Below, piece after piece: positions 1-7,456 of a stretch of DNA of 8,563 bases; positions within the stretch are counted from its first letter, which is position 1; every line of letters starts with the position of its first letter. The stretch comes from Dehalococcoidia bacterium UBA3254 (lineage in GTDB: Bacteria > Chloroflexota > Dehalococcoidia > Dehalococcoidales > UBA3254): positions 3,166 through 11,728 of the forward strand of contig DEUU01000324.1 of NCBI GenBank assembly GCA_002362735.1. The letters run 5' to 3'. The position numbers and the translations under genes were made by a program. The notes beneath the pieces are model-generated. The model was not told where the DNA came from. It did not search any database and was given only the letters and a program-made list of their open reading frames with translations.

Positions 1-23
1 GGAGCGCAGCGACGAAGCAATCT
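1..23. repeat. Partial dispersed intergenic repeat (REP-like), cut by the window edge
   Basis: The window opens with GGAGCGCAGCGACGAAGCAA followed by TCT. This closely resembles one arm of a short intergenic repeat seen in many copies in Dehalococcoidia and some other bacteria, whose reverse complement reads AGATTGCTTCGTCGC and continues TGCGCTCC. In those genomes the element usually sits between genes, often as inverted pairs. Only one arm is visible here, and the rest would lie left of base 1. The match is from memory of such elements, and no second copy occurs in this window. Confidence 0.45.
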
Positions 24-127
24 GGAGGCGCCGGAATAATAATACAAATATATCTTACAAACAGAATCAGATCGCTTCAGGTATCTAGAAGTTCGTAATG
101 GCGGAATAATGATGGATTTCTTAGTAA
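24..127. other. Non-coding leader upstream of recX
   Basis: This stretch carries no convincing gene. It is AT-rich, especially from about 35 to 70. It contains two similar short blocks, CCGGAATAATAAT at 31–43 and GCGGAATAATGATG at 101–114. No well-spaced -35/-10 pair stands out. A TAA at 125–127 lies in frame directly before the recX ATG, so recX cannot start earlier. In related genomes recA commonly precedes recX, but no recognisable RecA C-terminus is readable in any frame here. Confidence 0.6.
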
Positions 128-817
128 ATGGAGAAATTGAAATATAAGATCACATCTATCCGGGCTGGGAAGAATCCCAGAGTCCAGCGCGCGAATGTGT
201 TTTTGGACGGTAAATTCGCCTTTAGCCTGGATAATGAAGTTATTCTCAAGGAAAACCTTAAAGTAGGTCAGGAGCTATCGCAGGCTGAATTCGACATCCT
301 CACCCGCGCAGATGGATTTCAGCGTTGCTTGAACGCAGCTTTCCAGTTCTTGAGCTATCGGCCTCGCAGTGAAGCTGAAACCCGGGCTCGTCTGGCTAAA
401 AGGGGTTTTGAGCCGGTTGAAATCGAGGGAGTGATCTCCCAGCTCAAGCGGCTTTCACTTCTCGATGATGTCGCTTTTACGGAATTCTGGATGGAAAACC
501 GGAACAGCTTCCGGCCCCGTAGCCAGAGAATGCTGAAACAGGAACTGAGGCGAAAAGGAATCGACTCAGAGGTCATTAAGGAAACAGTTGAGGATATCGA
601 TGAAACCGATAATGCCTACCGGGCGGCTCTAACCAGGGCTCGGACTCTGCCGGTAGCCGATTATCAGGTTTTCCGCCAGAGATTAGGCGGATACCTTCAG
701 AGAAGGGGCTTTAATTACGGAGTGATAAATAAAGTAGTCAAAAAGACATGGCAGGAACGAACCGGTGAATCCGGAAACCGGTCCGAACCTCCCGTAGAAT
801 CTGGAACTATTGATTAA
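128..817 (+). CDS. recX: Regulatory protein RecX
   Basis: RecX binds RecA and RecA–DNA filaments and limits recombinase activity and the SOS response in the cytoplasm. The 229-residue product has the layout of the long RecX form. An N-terminal segment (about 1–60) carries the pattern VFLDGKFAFSLDNEV and GQELS. Tandem three-helix RecX repeats follow, with the family signature LSYRPRSEAETRARLAKRGF near residues 75–94, then LDDVAFTEFWMENR near 112–125 and RRKGID near 140–145. It exceeds the E. coli protein (166 aa) but fits the long forms of Gram-positive bacteria and Chloroflexota. The ATG at 128 is the earliest possible start because an in-frame TAA abuts it. The upstream sequence has no good Shine-Dalgarno, so translation may be weak or the gene may be read from a leaderless or coupled transcript. 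The gene is followed by rny after 56 bp. Confidence 0.93.
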   Translation: MEKLKYKITSIRAGKNPRVQRANVFLDGKFAFSLDNEVILKENLKVGQELSQAEFDILTRADGFQRCLNAAFQFLSYRPRSEAETRARLAKRGFEPVEIEGVISQLKRLSLLDDVAFTEFWMENRNSFRPRSQRMLKQELRRKGIDSEVIKETVEDIDETDNAYRAALTRARTLPVADYQVFRQRLGGYLQRRGFNYGVINKVVKKTWQERTGESGNRSEPPVESGTID

Positions 818-839
818 AAAATTTGTCCCCGGTAATAAT
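810..839 (+). promoter_or_regulatory. Possible sigma-70-type promoter for rny
   Basis: TTGATT at 810–815 and AATAAT at 834–839 are separated by 18 bp. They match the -35 and -10 consensus at 4/6 and 5/6 positions. The -35 element overlaps the last codons of recX. Transcription would begin near 846–848, about 26 bases before the rny ATG. This is a consensus match by eye in AT-rich sequence and may be chance. Confidence 0.3.
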
Positions 840-873
840 ATTGATTGTCGAAAAGGGGGATTTTAAATAGGAA

Positions 874-2418
874 ATGAGTGAACTACTATTGAACACAGTT
901 GTAGTTGTTGCGGTCTTTGTCATAGGCATCGTAGGAGGTCTGGCACTATATCATTTCACCAGAGGAGGCGTCGTCGGCCGGCAGTTGCGTATCGCACAGA
1001 GAAAAGCTGCCCGTACCGAGGCTGAAGCCAGAATCCAGGCCAAAAACATCGTGGAAGAGGCTAAAGGAGAGGTCGAGAAAGCAAGGTTAGCAGCTGACGC
1101 AGAATACAGACAACGCCGGGGAGAAGTGCAGCGTCAGGAAAACCGTTTAACCCAAAAAATCGATTCATTAGATCACAAACTGGAAAACCTGGAACATCGC
1201 GAACGTAACCTTAATAACCGCGAGAAAGAAATAGAAAACATGCGGACCAGTGTTACGGAAATCCGTGACAAGCAACTTAAGAAGCTTGAGGAGATCTCTC
1301 AGCTTTCCAGCTCCGATGCGAAAAAGTTACTTCTTGAGAACATGGAAGCGGAAATGAAAGAAGAGACTGCCCGCCGTCTGCGTGAATGGGAAGCTACACT
1401 GCAAACACAGGTGAACGAAAAATCGCAGGAAATTTTATCCCAGGCAATTCAGCGTTCGGCTTCTGAAATCGTATCTGAAACTACTGTTTCCGTTGTACCG
1501 ATCCCAAATGATGAAATGAAGGGCAGACTGATCGGTCGAGAAGGAAGGAATATCCGAGCTCTCGAGCAGGCCACCGGAGTGGACTTGATAATCGATGACA
1601 CGCCTGAAGCAGTGACTCTATCCAGCTTTGATCCGGTGAGAAGGGAAGTGGCCAGGCTCGCATTGACCCGGCTTATCCTTAACGGACGTATTCATCCAGC
1701 CCGAATCGAAGAAGTAGTGGCTAAAGCCAAAGAAGAGGTGGATGCTACCATTTTTACAGCCGGAGAGCAATCCGCGATCCAGGTTGGTGTCCAGGGTTTG
1801 CGTCCCGAATTAATCAAGATACTGGGACGGTTGAAGTACCGCACCAGCTATGGCCAAAACGTCTTGAACCACAGCATCGAGACAGCGTTTATGTCCGGAA
1901 TAATCGCCGGTGAACTGGGAGCCAATGTTACTTTAGCCAAGAAAGCCGGTCTGCTGCACGATATCGGTAAAGCCATTGACCGGGAGGTTGAAGGAAGCCA
2001 TGCAACTATCGGGGCCGAGCTTGTACAGCGCTGGGATAAATCGCCCGAAATCGCCCAGGCCATCGGTGAACACCACAATGAAGCGCCTACCACCAGCATT
2101 ATGGGTTACATTGTCTCAGCGGCGGACGCTATCAGCGGCGCAAGACCGGGAGCGAGGCGTGAATCACTTGAGAATTATATCAAGAGATTAGAGACTCTCG
2201 AAAATATTGCTAATAGCTTCGGCGGAGTTGAGAAATCCTTCGCTATCCAGGCTGGACGTGAGATCCGCATTCTGGTCAAACCGGAAGAGATTACAGATAT
2301 TGATTCGATTCGGCTTGCCAGAGACATCGTCAAGAAAATCGAAGAAGGAATGGAATATCCGGGACAAATTAAAGTCACTGTCATACGGGAGACCCGCGCA
2401 GTCGATTTCGCAAAGTAA
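874..2418 (+). CDS. rny: Ribonuclease Y
   Basis: RNase Y is a membrane-anchored endoribonuclease that starts mRNA decay. The 514-residue length is normal for the family. A transmembrane anchor spans roughly residues 5–27. A long charged coiled coil rich in Glu, Lys, Arg and Gln runs to about 200. The KH RNA-binding domain has the GXXG loop GREG at 221–224. The HD domain provides the metal ligands: H333 in LNHSIE, H362-D363 in LLHDIGKA, H376 in GSHATIG, H400-H401 in GEHHNEAP and D418 in [16 protein letters not shown]. No active-site residue is missing. ATG 874 is the first usable start because an in-frame TAG lies at 868–870. AGGAA (869–873) abuts the ATG and is closer than ideal, while GGGGG at 855–859 is rather far. 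The pairing with ymdB downstream is a widely conserved gene order and supports a shared transcript. Confidence 0.97.
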   Translation: MSELLLNTVVVVAVFVIGIVGGLALYHFTRGGVVGRQLRIAQRKAARTEAEARIQAKNIVEEAKGEVEKARLAADAEYRQRRGEVQRQENRLTQKIDSLDHKLENLEHRERNLNNREKEIENMRTSVTEIRDKQLKKLEEISQLSSSDAKKLLLENMEAEMKEETARRLREWEATLQTQVNEKSQEILSQAIQRSASEIVSETTVSVVPIPNDEMKGRLIGREGRNIRALEQATGVDLIIDDTPEAVTLSSFDPVRREVARLALTRLILNGRIHPARIEEVVAKAKEEVDATIFTAGEQSAIQVGVQGLRPELIKILGRLKYRTSYGQNVLNHSIETAFMSGIIAGELGANVTLAKKAGLLHDIGKAIDREVEGSHATIGAELVQRWDKSPEIAQAIGEHHNEAPTTSIMGYIVSAADAISGARPGARRESLENYIKRLETLENIANSFGGVEKSFAIQAGREIRILVKPEEITDIDSIRLARDIVKKIEEGMEYPGQIKVTVIRETRAVDFAK

Positions 2419-2436
2419 TTAGAAAGGCCAAACACA

Positions 2437-3213
2437 ATGCAAATCCTGGCTATTGGTGACGTAATAGGGAAACCGGGGAGGCAGGTGATCCAAAAGCTCC
2501 TGCCTGGCCTGCGGCAGCAATATCATCTTGATCTGGTAATCGCGAACGCGGAGAACGCGGCCGGAGGCTTGGGACTCACTTTGAGCACCGCTAAAGACCT
2601 CCTGGAATCCGGCGTGGATATTTTGACTTCCGGCAACCATATCTGGGACCAGAAGGAAATAATTCCTTATCTGGACGGAAATCTGCCTATCCTGCGGCCT
2701 CTGAACTACCCCCCGGGAGTGCCCGGAAGAGGGTGTCTGATCCGAGAACATATCGCCGTTGTCAACCTGATCGGCCGAACTTTCATGGCCAATTTTGATT
2801 GCCCTTTCCGGGCAATGGACGGGTTGCTGGCCGGTATCCGAAATAGCTGTTCGACAGTGATAGTTGACTTCCATGCTGAAGCTACTTCGGAAAAAATCGC
2901 GATTGGGCGCTATCTGGATGGGCGGGTCAGCGCTGTAGTGGGAACCCACACTCATGTGGGTACGATAGATGCCAAGATTTTTCCTAAAGGAACCGCCCAT
3001 ATTACGGATATCGGAATGGTTGGCCCGGCAGAATCTATTATCGGCGATGACATTCAAACCGTCCTTCAACGTTTCCTCACCGTCATGCCTCATCGTTTAG
3101 CCGTCGGCACAGGTAATAAAATGGTCTTCAATTCGGTCTTAATCAACGTTGATGATAAGTCCGGACAGGCTCTCACTATAGAGCGTATTGACCGGGAAGT
3201 GGATATTCAGTGA
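2437..3213 (+). CDS. ymdB: YmdB-type metallophosphoesterase (TIGR00282 family)
   Basis: The family's Bacillus subtilis member hydrolyses 2',3'-cyclic nucleotides and affects RNA levels and biofilm decisions. The 258-residue product shows the full di-metal phosphoesterase ligand set: D8 in GDVIGKPG, E39-N40 in NAENAAGG, N67-H68 in SGNHIWD, H146 in DFHAEATSEK, and H171 and H173 in GTHTHVGT. The conserved ending LTDIGM-type motif appears as ITDIGMVGP. Length matches the family. ATG 2437 is preceded by AAAGG at 2423–2427 with good spacing, and the rny stop is the closest in-frame upstream stop. It lies 18 bp after rny and overlaps the next gene by four bases, so it is an internal operon gene. Its exact substrate here is inferred from the family. 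Confidence 0.93.
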   Translation: MQILAIGDVIGKPGRQVIQKLLPGLRQQYHLDLVIANAENAAGGLGLTLSTAKDLLESGVDILTSGNHIWDQKEIIPYLDGNLPILRPLNYPPGVPGRGCLIREHIAVVNLIGRTFMANFDCPFRAMDGLLAGIRNSCSTVIVDFHAEATSEKIAIGRYLDGRVSAVVGTHTHVGTIDAKIFPKGTAHITDIGMVGPAESIIGDDIQTVLQRFLTVMPHRLAVGTGNKMVFNSVLINVDDKSGQALTIERIDREVDIQ

Positions 3214-4061
3214 ATAAAGTAGACCTGCATATTCACACCACAGCTTCGGACGGTAAGTTCTCACCGGAAGAGATCGTCCGCAAAGCGTCGGAAATCGGTC
3301 TGGCATATATCGCCATCACGGACCACGATTCCATCTCCGGAGTCAATCCTGCCAGGGAAGCAGCGGTAAGCTTCCCGGGAGTCACGGTTATCGGCGGAGT
3401 TGAAATCAACACGGATATCCCTTCCGGCGAATTGCACGTGCTGGGCTATCTGTTTAACCCCGAAGGTGATGAATTGAAAACCGTCCTGGAAAGATTACGG
3501 AATTCGCGTGTCGAGCGAGCTAAGAAGATGGTTCATAAACTGGGAATGCTGGGAATAAATATTGAATTTGAACGGGTCAAAGAGCTGGCTGGGACCGGTT
3601 CCATCGGCCGTCCACATGTCGCCCAGGCAATGCTGGAAAAGGATTATGTTACCAGCTTCCGAGAAGCTTTCAATAAATATATTAGCCGCGGCTGTCCGGC
3701 TTATGTTGAACGGGATAAGATCACACCGATAGAAGCTACGCAGTTGATCTTAAGAGCCGGGGGCATCCCGGTGATGGCCCATCCCTTCACCTTCGATAAT
3801 CCAGAAAAATTGATCAATCAATGTAAGGCGGCCGGGCTGATAGGCCTGGAGGTTTATTATGGCAGTTACTCTTCAGACCAGGTCCAGCTACTGCTCCAAA
3901 TATCCAATAAGTACAATCTCATTCCCACTGGTGGCAGTGACTTTCATGGTCTGGATACATTCGTTGAACCTCCGCTGGGTACTGTCAATGTCCCTTTGGA
4001 ATCAGCGGAACGGCTCTTAGCTCTGGGTGAACAGATCCATTTGATGCAGCCGAGATTATAA
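3210..4061 (+). CDS. PHP-domain phosphoesterase (nucleoside bisphosphate phosphatase / RNase AM-like)
   Basis: PHP enzymes of this TrpH/YciV type hydrolyse phosphoesters with a tri-metal centre. Known relatives remove the 3'-phosphate from nucleoside 3',5'-bisphosphates such as pAp or trim RNA from the 5' end. The 283-residue protein has the standard ligands: H7 and H9 in DLHIHTTASDG, D14, D38-H39 in ITDHDS, E65 in GGVEIN, H76 in LHVLGY, H136 in GRPH, H191 in MAHPF, and D244 and H246 in GGSDFHG. It is cytoplasmic with no signal peptide. The start is a GTG whose bases overlap the ymdB stop (GTGA at 3210–3213), the classic arrangement for translational coupling. Position next to rny and ymdB suggests a role in recycling RNA decay products, which is inference. 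It could alternatively act on another small phosphoester. Confidence 0.88.
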   Translation: MNKVDLHIHTTASDGKFSPEEIVRKASEIGLAYIAITDHDSISGVNPAREAAVSFPGVTVIGGVEINTDIPSGELHVLGYLFNPEGDELKTVLERLRNSRVERAKKMVHKLGMLGINIEFERVKELAGTGSIGRPHVAQAMLEKDYVTSFREAFNKYISRGCPAYVERDKITPIEATQLILRAGGIPVMAHPFTFDNPEKLINQCKAAGLIGLEVYYGSYSSDQVQLLLQISNKYNLIPTGGSDFHGLDTFVEPPLGTVNVPLESAERLLALGEQIHLMQPRL

Positions 4062-4074
4062 CGCAAGAAAGATT

Positions 4075-4788
4075 ATGTCCGAACTAATCAAGTTCATATT
4101 ATTATTGATCGCCTCTTACCTCATCGGATCAATTCCTCTGGCTTACCTGGTGGTAAAATGGCGTTATGGTACCGACCTGCGTAAGCATGGTAGCGGGCAG
4201 GTAGGAGGTAGCAACGTCTTTCGTACTTTCTCCAGGCCCTGGGGAGTTCTGGTTGGGCTTTTTGACGTTGGTAAAGGCGCTTTAATGGTCTGGATCTCTC
4301 ATCTTCTGGGTTTCGGGTTGCCATTTGAAATCGGTATCGGTCTGGCAGTCATTATTGGTCATAACTGGCCTGTTTTTCTTAACTTCAACGCAGGCCGGGG
4401 CATTGCCACCACTATGGGAGTGGCATTCTATCTCTTTCCATGGGGTCTGGTGGCTTTTGTTGCCGGAGCTATCTTCACTCTGGTTTTGGGTTCTTCACCG
4501 CTTCCCGTATTGATTGGGCTGGCGGCCTTACCCCTGGCTAGCTGGTTTCTGCGAGGGCAACTTCATCTTCAGGAGCCCTTAATCTTAACCCTCGGACTGC
4601 TGGCCTTCTTGCTTCTGGTGCTTATCCGAAGAATTTCAGCTCCAAGAACCGCCCGGTCGGCTTCTGTCTGTAATCGTGAATTATTCTTCAATCGATTCTT
4701 TTTTGATCGTGATATCCGGGACGGCAAATCATGGATCAGGGCTTCTTCTAGAGCGAAAGCCAATTCTTCAAAAAAGGAACAACCGTAA
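4075..4788 (+). CDS. PlsY-like glycerol-3-phosphate acyltransferase, divergent
   Basis: PlsY transfers an acyl group from acyl-phosphate to glycerol-3-phosphate, the first acylation step of phospholipid synthesis, in the inner membrane. This 237-residue hydrophobic protein shows family landmarks: SYLIGSIPLAYL at 14–25, GSGQVGGSN at 39–47 in place of the usual GSGNxGATN, DVGKG at 64–68, and GHNWPVFLNF at 95–104 followed by AGRGIAT at 106–112 in place of GGKGVAT. Several membrane helices run through about residue 185. The third canonical motif, normally like RYVSLSS, reads as LGSSPLP. The usual HRxNIxRLxxGxE end is replaced by a basic tail of about 50 residues containing FFNRFFFDRDIRD (204–216). 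The fold is probably that of PlsY, but the changed motifs leave catalytic activity and substrate uncertain. It starts 13 bp after the PHP gene with only a weak Shine-Dalgarno (AAGAAAG). Confidence 0.8.
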   Translation: MSELIKFILLLIASYLIGSIPLAYLVVKWRYGTDLRKHGSGQVGGSNVFRTFSRPWGVLVGLFDVGKGALMVWISHLLGFGLPFEIGIGLAVIIGHNWPVFLNFNAGRGIATTMGVAFYLFPWGLVAFVAGAIFTLVLGSSPLPVLIGLAALPLASWFLRGQLHLQEPLILTLGLLAFLLLVLIRRISAPRTARSASVCNRELFFNRFFFDRDIRDGKSWIRASSRAKANSSKKEQP

Positions 4789-5265
4789 ATGGCACAGTGT
4801 CGCCGCCATCCTAAAATTGAGACTAATCTGTATTGCGGTAAATGCGGGGATCCGATCTGCCCAAAATGTATGATACAGACCCCTGTAGGGGCTCGCTGTC
4901 CATCCTGCGCCAGATTATCTCGCGTGCCTACTTATCGTGTTGGCAAAACTTACTATCTGAGAGCCATTGGGGCTGGCATAGGCCTGTCAGTCTTTGGAGG
5001 AATTGCCTGGGGATTCCTCCAAACAATCATTTTTTCTTTTTATTTCAATCTGATCATAGCTGCTGGAGTTGGCTACGGGGTCGGTGAATGCGTCAGTTTA
5101 TCCGTCAACCGTAAGCGCGGCGTAGGCCTGGCAATTATTGGCAGCCTCACGGTAGTCTTGAGCTACGTAATAGGCGCCTTTACCTTATGGGGGATGCATT
5201 TCAGACTGTTTGATATTTTAGCGGTGATCATCGGGATTTTTGTCTCAATTTCCCGTTTGCGCTAA
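4789..5265 (+). CDS. B-box-like zinc-finger multi-pass membrane protein, function unknown
   Basis: I do not recognise a named function. The 158-residue product begins with a compact zinc-binding module whose ligands are C4, H7, C16, C19, C24, C27, C37 and C40, spaced as in bacterial B-box zinc fingers (CxxH…CxxC…CxxC…CxxC). A short basic linker leads into about four hydrophobic segments at roughly 57–77, 79–99, 111–133 and 138–154. Similar N-terminal fingers precede rhomboid-protease or other membrane domains in actinobacteria and Chloroflexota. However, no rhomboid GxSG motif or catalytic His is visible, so protease activity is not supported. The ATG starts on the base directly after the plsY-like stop (TAAATG), in the same frame, with AAGGA at 4775–4779 as ribosome binding site inside the preceding gene. 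It is therefore probably co-translated with that gene. Confidence 0.8.
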   Translation: MAQCRRHPKIETNLYCGKCGDPICPKCMIQTPVGARCPSCARLSRVPTYRVGKTYYLRAIGAGIGLSVFGGIAWGFLQTIIFSFYFNLIIAAGVGYGVGECVSLSVNRKRGVGLAIIGSLTVVLSYVIGAFTLWGMHFRLFDILAVIIGIFVSISRLR

Positions 5266-5268
5266 AAT
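5240..5268 (+). promoter_or_regulatory. Possible sigma-70-type promoter for the Fe-S oxidoreductase gene
   Basis: TTGTCT at 5240–5245 and TAAAAT at 5263–5268 are separated by exactly 17 bp. They match the consensus -35 and -10 at 4/6 and 5/6 positions. The -10 element overlaps the stop codon of the zinc-finger gene. Initiation would fall near 5275, giving a leader of about 25 bases. This would let the catabolic pair be expressed apart from the upstream housekeeping genes. It was judged by eye only. Confidence 0.35.
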
Positions 5269-5289
5269 GAATTAATATTCTTTTGAATT

Positions 5290-5294
5290 AGGAG
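5290..5294 (+). promoter_or_regulatory. Ribosome binding site AGGAG that bears on the start of the oxidoreductase gene
   Basis: AGGAG at 5290–5294 is the strongest Shine-Dalgarno in the window. Two ATG codons follow in tandem at 5299 and 5302, spaced 4 and 7 bases from it. The spacing favours ATG 5302, which would shorten the protein by one residue. Confidence 0.7.
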
Positions 5295-5298
5295 TGGA

Positions 5299-7452
5299 AT
5301 GATGATTGAACCATCACGACAGATCTTATGGAATATCCAGCTCGGAGAGATAATCTACGGAATAGCTGTCATCATTGTCGCGATCATGGTCTATGCCATC
5401 TACCGACGGTACAAAATGTGGCATCTCGGAAAACCTGACGATCGTCTGAAAGGCAATCTGATGACACGATGGAAAATCTTCCTTAAGACGGCGATCGTCG
5501 ATGGGATCATTCATCGCAAGTTTATAGGAGTCGCCGATAACCTGGGCCATCGTCCCTTCCGTTTGAGAGATCTGGCGCCTAGGGAGCTTTATGCAGGAGT
5601 AACCCACTTCCTTATTTTAATCGGCTGCTGCCTGCTTTTGCTGGGTACCGCCATGGATGTCATCAGCCATTATATCTACGATTTTATTCTGGGAGATTTT
5701 TATCTGGCTCATTCCCTCTTTGTGGATATCGGCGGAGTAATGGCTCTGATCGGGGTGATCATGGCCTTCATTCGGCGCTACGGTCAGCGTCCTGAACGGC
5801 TGGATAATAAACGGGAAGATTTAATGGCCTTGTTGGCAATCGTGCTTATTGTAGTGACCGGTTTCATCGTTGAAGGTCTGAGAATTGCAGCGGATGAGAT
5901 ACTCATCCATCCAGCCTGGTCTGACTGGTCTCCTGGGGGATGGGCTCTCGCTAAGGCTTTCGATCATTTCGACAATGGAGCACTTCTGATTGCCCACCGG
6001 GTGATGTGGTGGGTGCATTCATTAATAGTCTTCGGATTCCTTGCTTACATTGCTCTTTACTTTAACCGGCTCTGGCATATTATAGTTTCGCCGCTCAATG
6101 TCTTCTGGCGTAATCTGGGGGCTCGCGGCGCTATGGTCCCGATTGATATGGAGCAGGCCGATTCCTTCGGCGTCTCTAAAGTGGAAGACTTCACCTGGAA
6201 AAACCTTCTGGACCTGGATGCCTGTACTCGATGCGGACGCTGTGCCGATATTTGTCCTGCCAATCTTAGCGGTAAACCCCTCAGCCCCAAAAAAATACTC
6301 CAGGACCTCAAAGGCAACCTTTTGGAAAAAGCGCCAGCTTTACTGGCCGCTCGGTCCCGGGCTGGCAAAGAAGCGACCGCCGCCTCTGATGGAAGCGGCC
6401 CGGGGGCTGCCGGTCCTATCGAAGAGCGGCCGATGATCGGCGGTGTTATCGAAACCGAAGCGATCTGGAATTGCACCACCTGTTTTGCCTGTCAGGAAGT
6501 CTGCCCGGTTTCCGCTGAACCTATGCTAAAAATAGCCGAGATGCGGCGCAATCTGGTGCTGGAACAAGCTTCTATTCCCGAGACAGCGGAAGGCGCTCTG
6601 CGCAGCATTGAAGATAGAGGACATCCCTGGCGCGGCACAGTGCTTACCCGGACCACCTGGTTTGAAGGTCTGGATGTTAAAACCATGGCGGAAGACCAGA
6701 ATGTTGATGTCCTGTACTGGGTAGGCTGCACCGAATCCCTGGAAGACCGGAGTCTGAAGGTAGCTCAGGCTACTGCTAAATTAATGAAATTGGCCGGGGT
6801 TAAATTCGGCATTCTGGGAAGTGAAGAGAGTTGCTGCGGCGATCCCGCCCGGCGTCTGGGAAATGAATATCTGTATCAAATGCAAGCCCAGAAGAATATT
6901 GAAACCATGAAGAACTACGGGGTCAAGAAAATTGTCACCGGCTGTCCCCATTGTTTTAATACTCTGAAAAATGAATATCCTCAGTTCGGAGGTAGTTTCG
7001 AAGTAGTCCACCATTCCGAATTCCTTCTTCAACTGCTGAAAGAAGAGAGAATCAAGCTTCTCAAAGGTCCTCAAGGAGCAATTACTTATCACGACCCCTG
7101 CTATCTGGGAAGGTATAATAATATTTTTGAAACACCCCGTCAGATTTTAAGTTATATCCCGGATATAACCACGGTTGAGATGACCCGGAACCGGGAACGT
7201 AATTTTTGCTGCGGTGCCGGAGGGGGCCATATGTGGCTGGAAGAACAAAAAGTCGGCGAACGCATCAATGTTATGCGGACCGAACAAGCCATCGAAACTA
7301 AAGCTCAGATGGTTGCTACTGCCTGCCCGTATTGCTTGCAGATGTTCCAGGATGGTATCAAGACCAAAGCCGCCGAGGAAACTCTTAAAGTCATGGATAT
7401 CTCAGAAATCCTGGCCGAATCAGCAGCCTATCATCCTCTTAAGGAAAAATAA
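5299..7452 (+). CDS. Membrane-bound HdrD/EMO-type Fe-S oxidoreductase with cytochrome b-like domain
   Basis: This probably passes electrons from electron-transferring flavoprotein to menaquinone, as proposed for ETF:(methyl)menaquinone oxidoreductase (EMO) in beta-oxidising anaerobes. The N-terminal NarI-like part has about five membrane helices (near 16–36, 97–117, 140–158, 174–193 and 235–256). Candidate haem-ligand histidines are H103, H138, H233 and H240. Two ferredoxin motifs follow: C309-C312-C315-C319 and C392-C395-C398-C402, each ending CP. Two complete CCG motifs come last: C477, C512-C513, C549-C552 and C601, C637-C638, C676-C679. These are typical of HdrB/HdrD and GlpC and could bind non-cubane [4Fe-4S] clusters. 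A Gly/Ala-rich linker lies near 350–375. The length of 717 residues fits this fused architecture. The thiolase 16 bp downstream supports acyl-CoA oxidation. No etfAB or acyl-CoA dehydrogenase is in the window, so the electron donor is inferred. A related heterodisulfide or lactate/glycolate-type reductase remains possible. Confidence 0.85.
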   Translation: MMIEPSRQILWNIQLGEIIYGIAVIIVAIMVYAIYRRYKMWHLGKPDDRLKGNLMTRWKIFLKTAIVDGIIHRKFIGVADNLGHRPFRLRDLAPRELYAGVTHFLILIGCCLLLLGTAMDVISHYIYDFILGDFYLAHSLFVDIGGVMALIGVIMAFIRRYGQRPERLDNKREDLMALLAIVLIVVTGFIVEGLRIAADEILIHPAWSDWSPGGWALAKAFDHFDNGALLIAHRVMWWVHSLIVFGFLAYIALYFNRLWHIIVSPLNVFWRNLGARGAMVPIDMEQADSFGVSKVEDFTWKNLLDLDACTRCGRCADICPANLSGKPLSPKKILQDLKGNLLEKAPALLAARSRAGKEATAASDGSGPGAAGPIEERPMIGGVIETEAIWNCTTCFACQEVCPVSAEPMLKIAEMRRNLVLEQASIPETAEGALRSIEDRGHPWRGTVLTRTTWFEGLDVKTMAEDQNVDVLYWVGCTESLEDRSLKVAQATAKLMKLAGVKFGILGSEESCCGDPARRLGNEYLYQMQAQKNIETMKNYGVKKIVTGCPHCFNTLKNEYPQFGGSFEVVHHSEFLLQLLKEERIKLLKGPQGAITYHDPCYLGRYNNIFETPRQILSYIPDITTVEMTRNRERNFCCGAGGGHMWLEEQKVGERINVMRTEQAIETKAQMVATACPYCLQMFQDGIKTKAAEETLKVMDISEILAESAAYHPLKEK

Positions 7453-7456
7453 TCAT

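Noticed and set aside
112..147. Tiny frame ATG GAT TTC… overlapping the recX start as a leader peptide
   Set aside because: Only 11 codons, no convincing ribosome binding site, and no regulatory structure around it.
825..861. Possible hairpin TCCCC…GGGGA between recX and rny as a terminator
   Set aside because: The stem is only about five pairs with a loop of about 25 bases and only a short T stretch afterwards, too weak for an intrinsic terminator.
2419..3093. Long open frame on the minus strand opposite ymdB, 224 codons
   Set aside because: It lies fully antisense to ymdB, which has a complete family ligand set. The antisense translation shows no recognisable domain and no plausible ribosome binding site context.
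4789..4910. Reading the zinc finger plus membrane protein as a rhomboid protease
   Set aside because: The protein is too short and lacks a GxSG serine motif and a catalytic membrane histidine.
6340..6430. Gly/Ala-rich stretch between the two ferredoxin motifs as an insertion or frameshift
   Set aside because: The frame stays open and conserved sequence resumes at once. Related proteins also have a long variable linker between these motifs.
6057..6479. Minus-strand open frame of 140 codons opposite the ferredoxin-motif region of the oxidoreductase
   Set aside because: Its composition reflects the codon pattern of the opposite strand, and the sense protein has conserved Cys motifs here.
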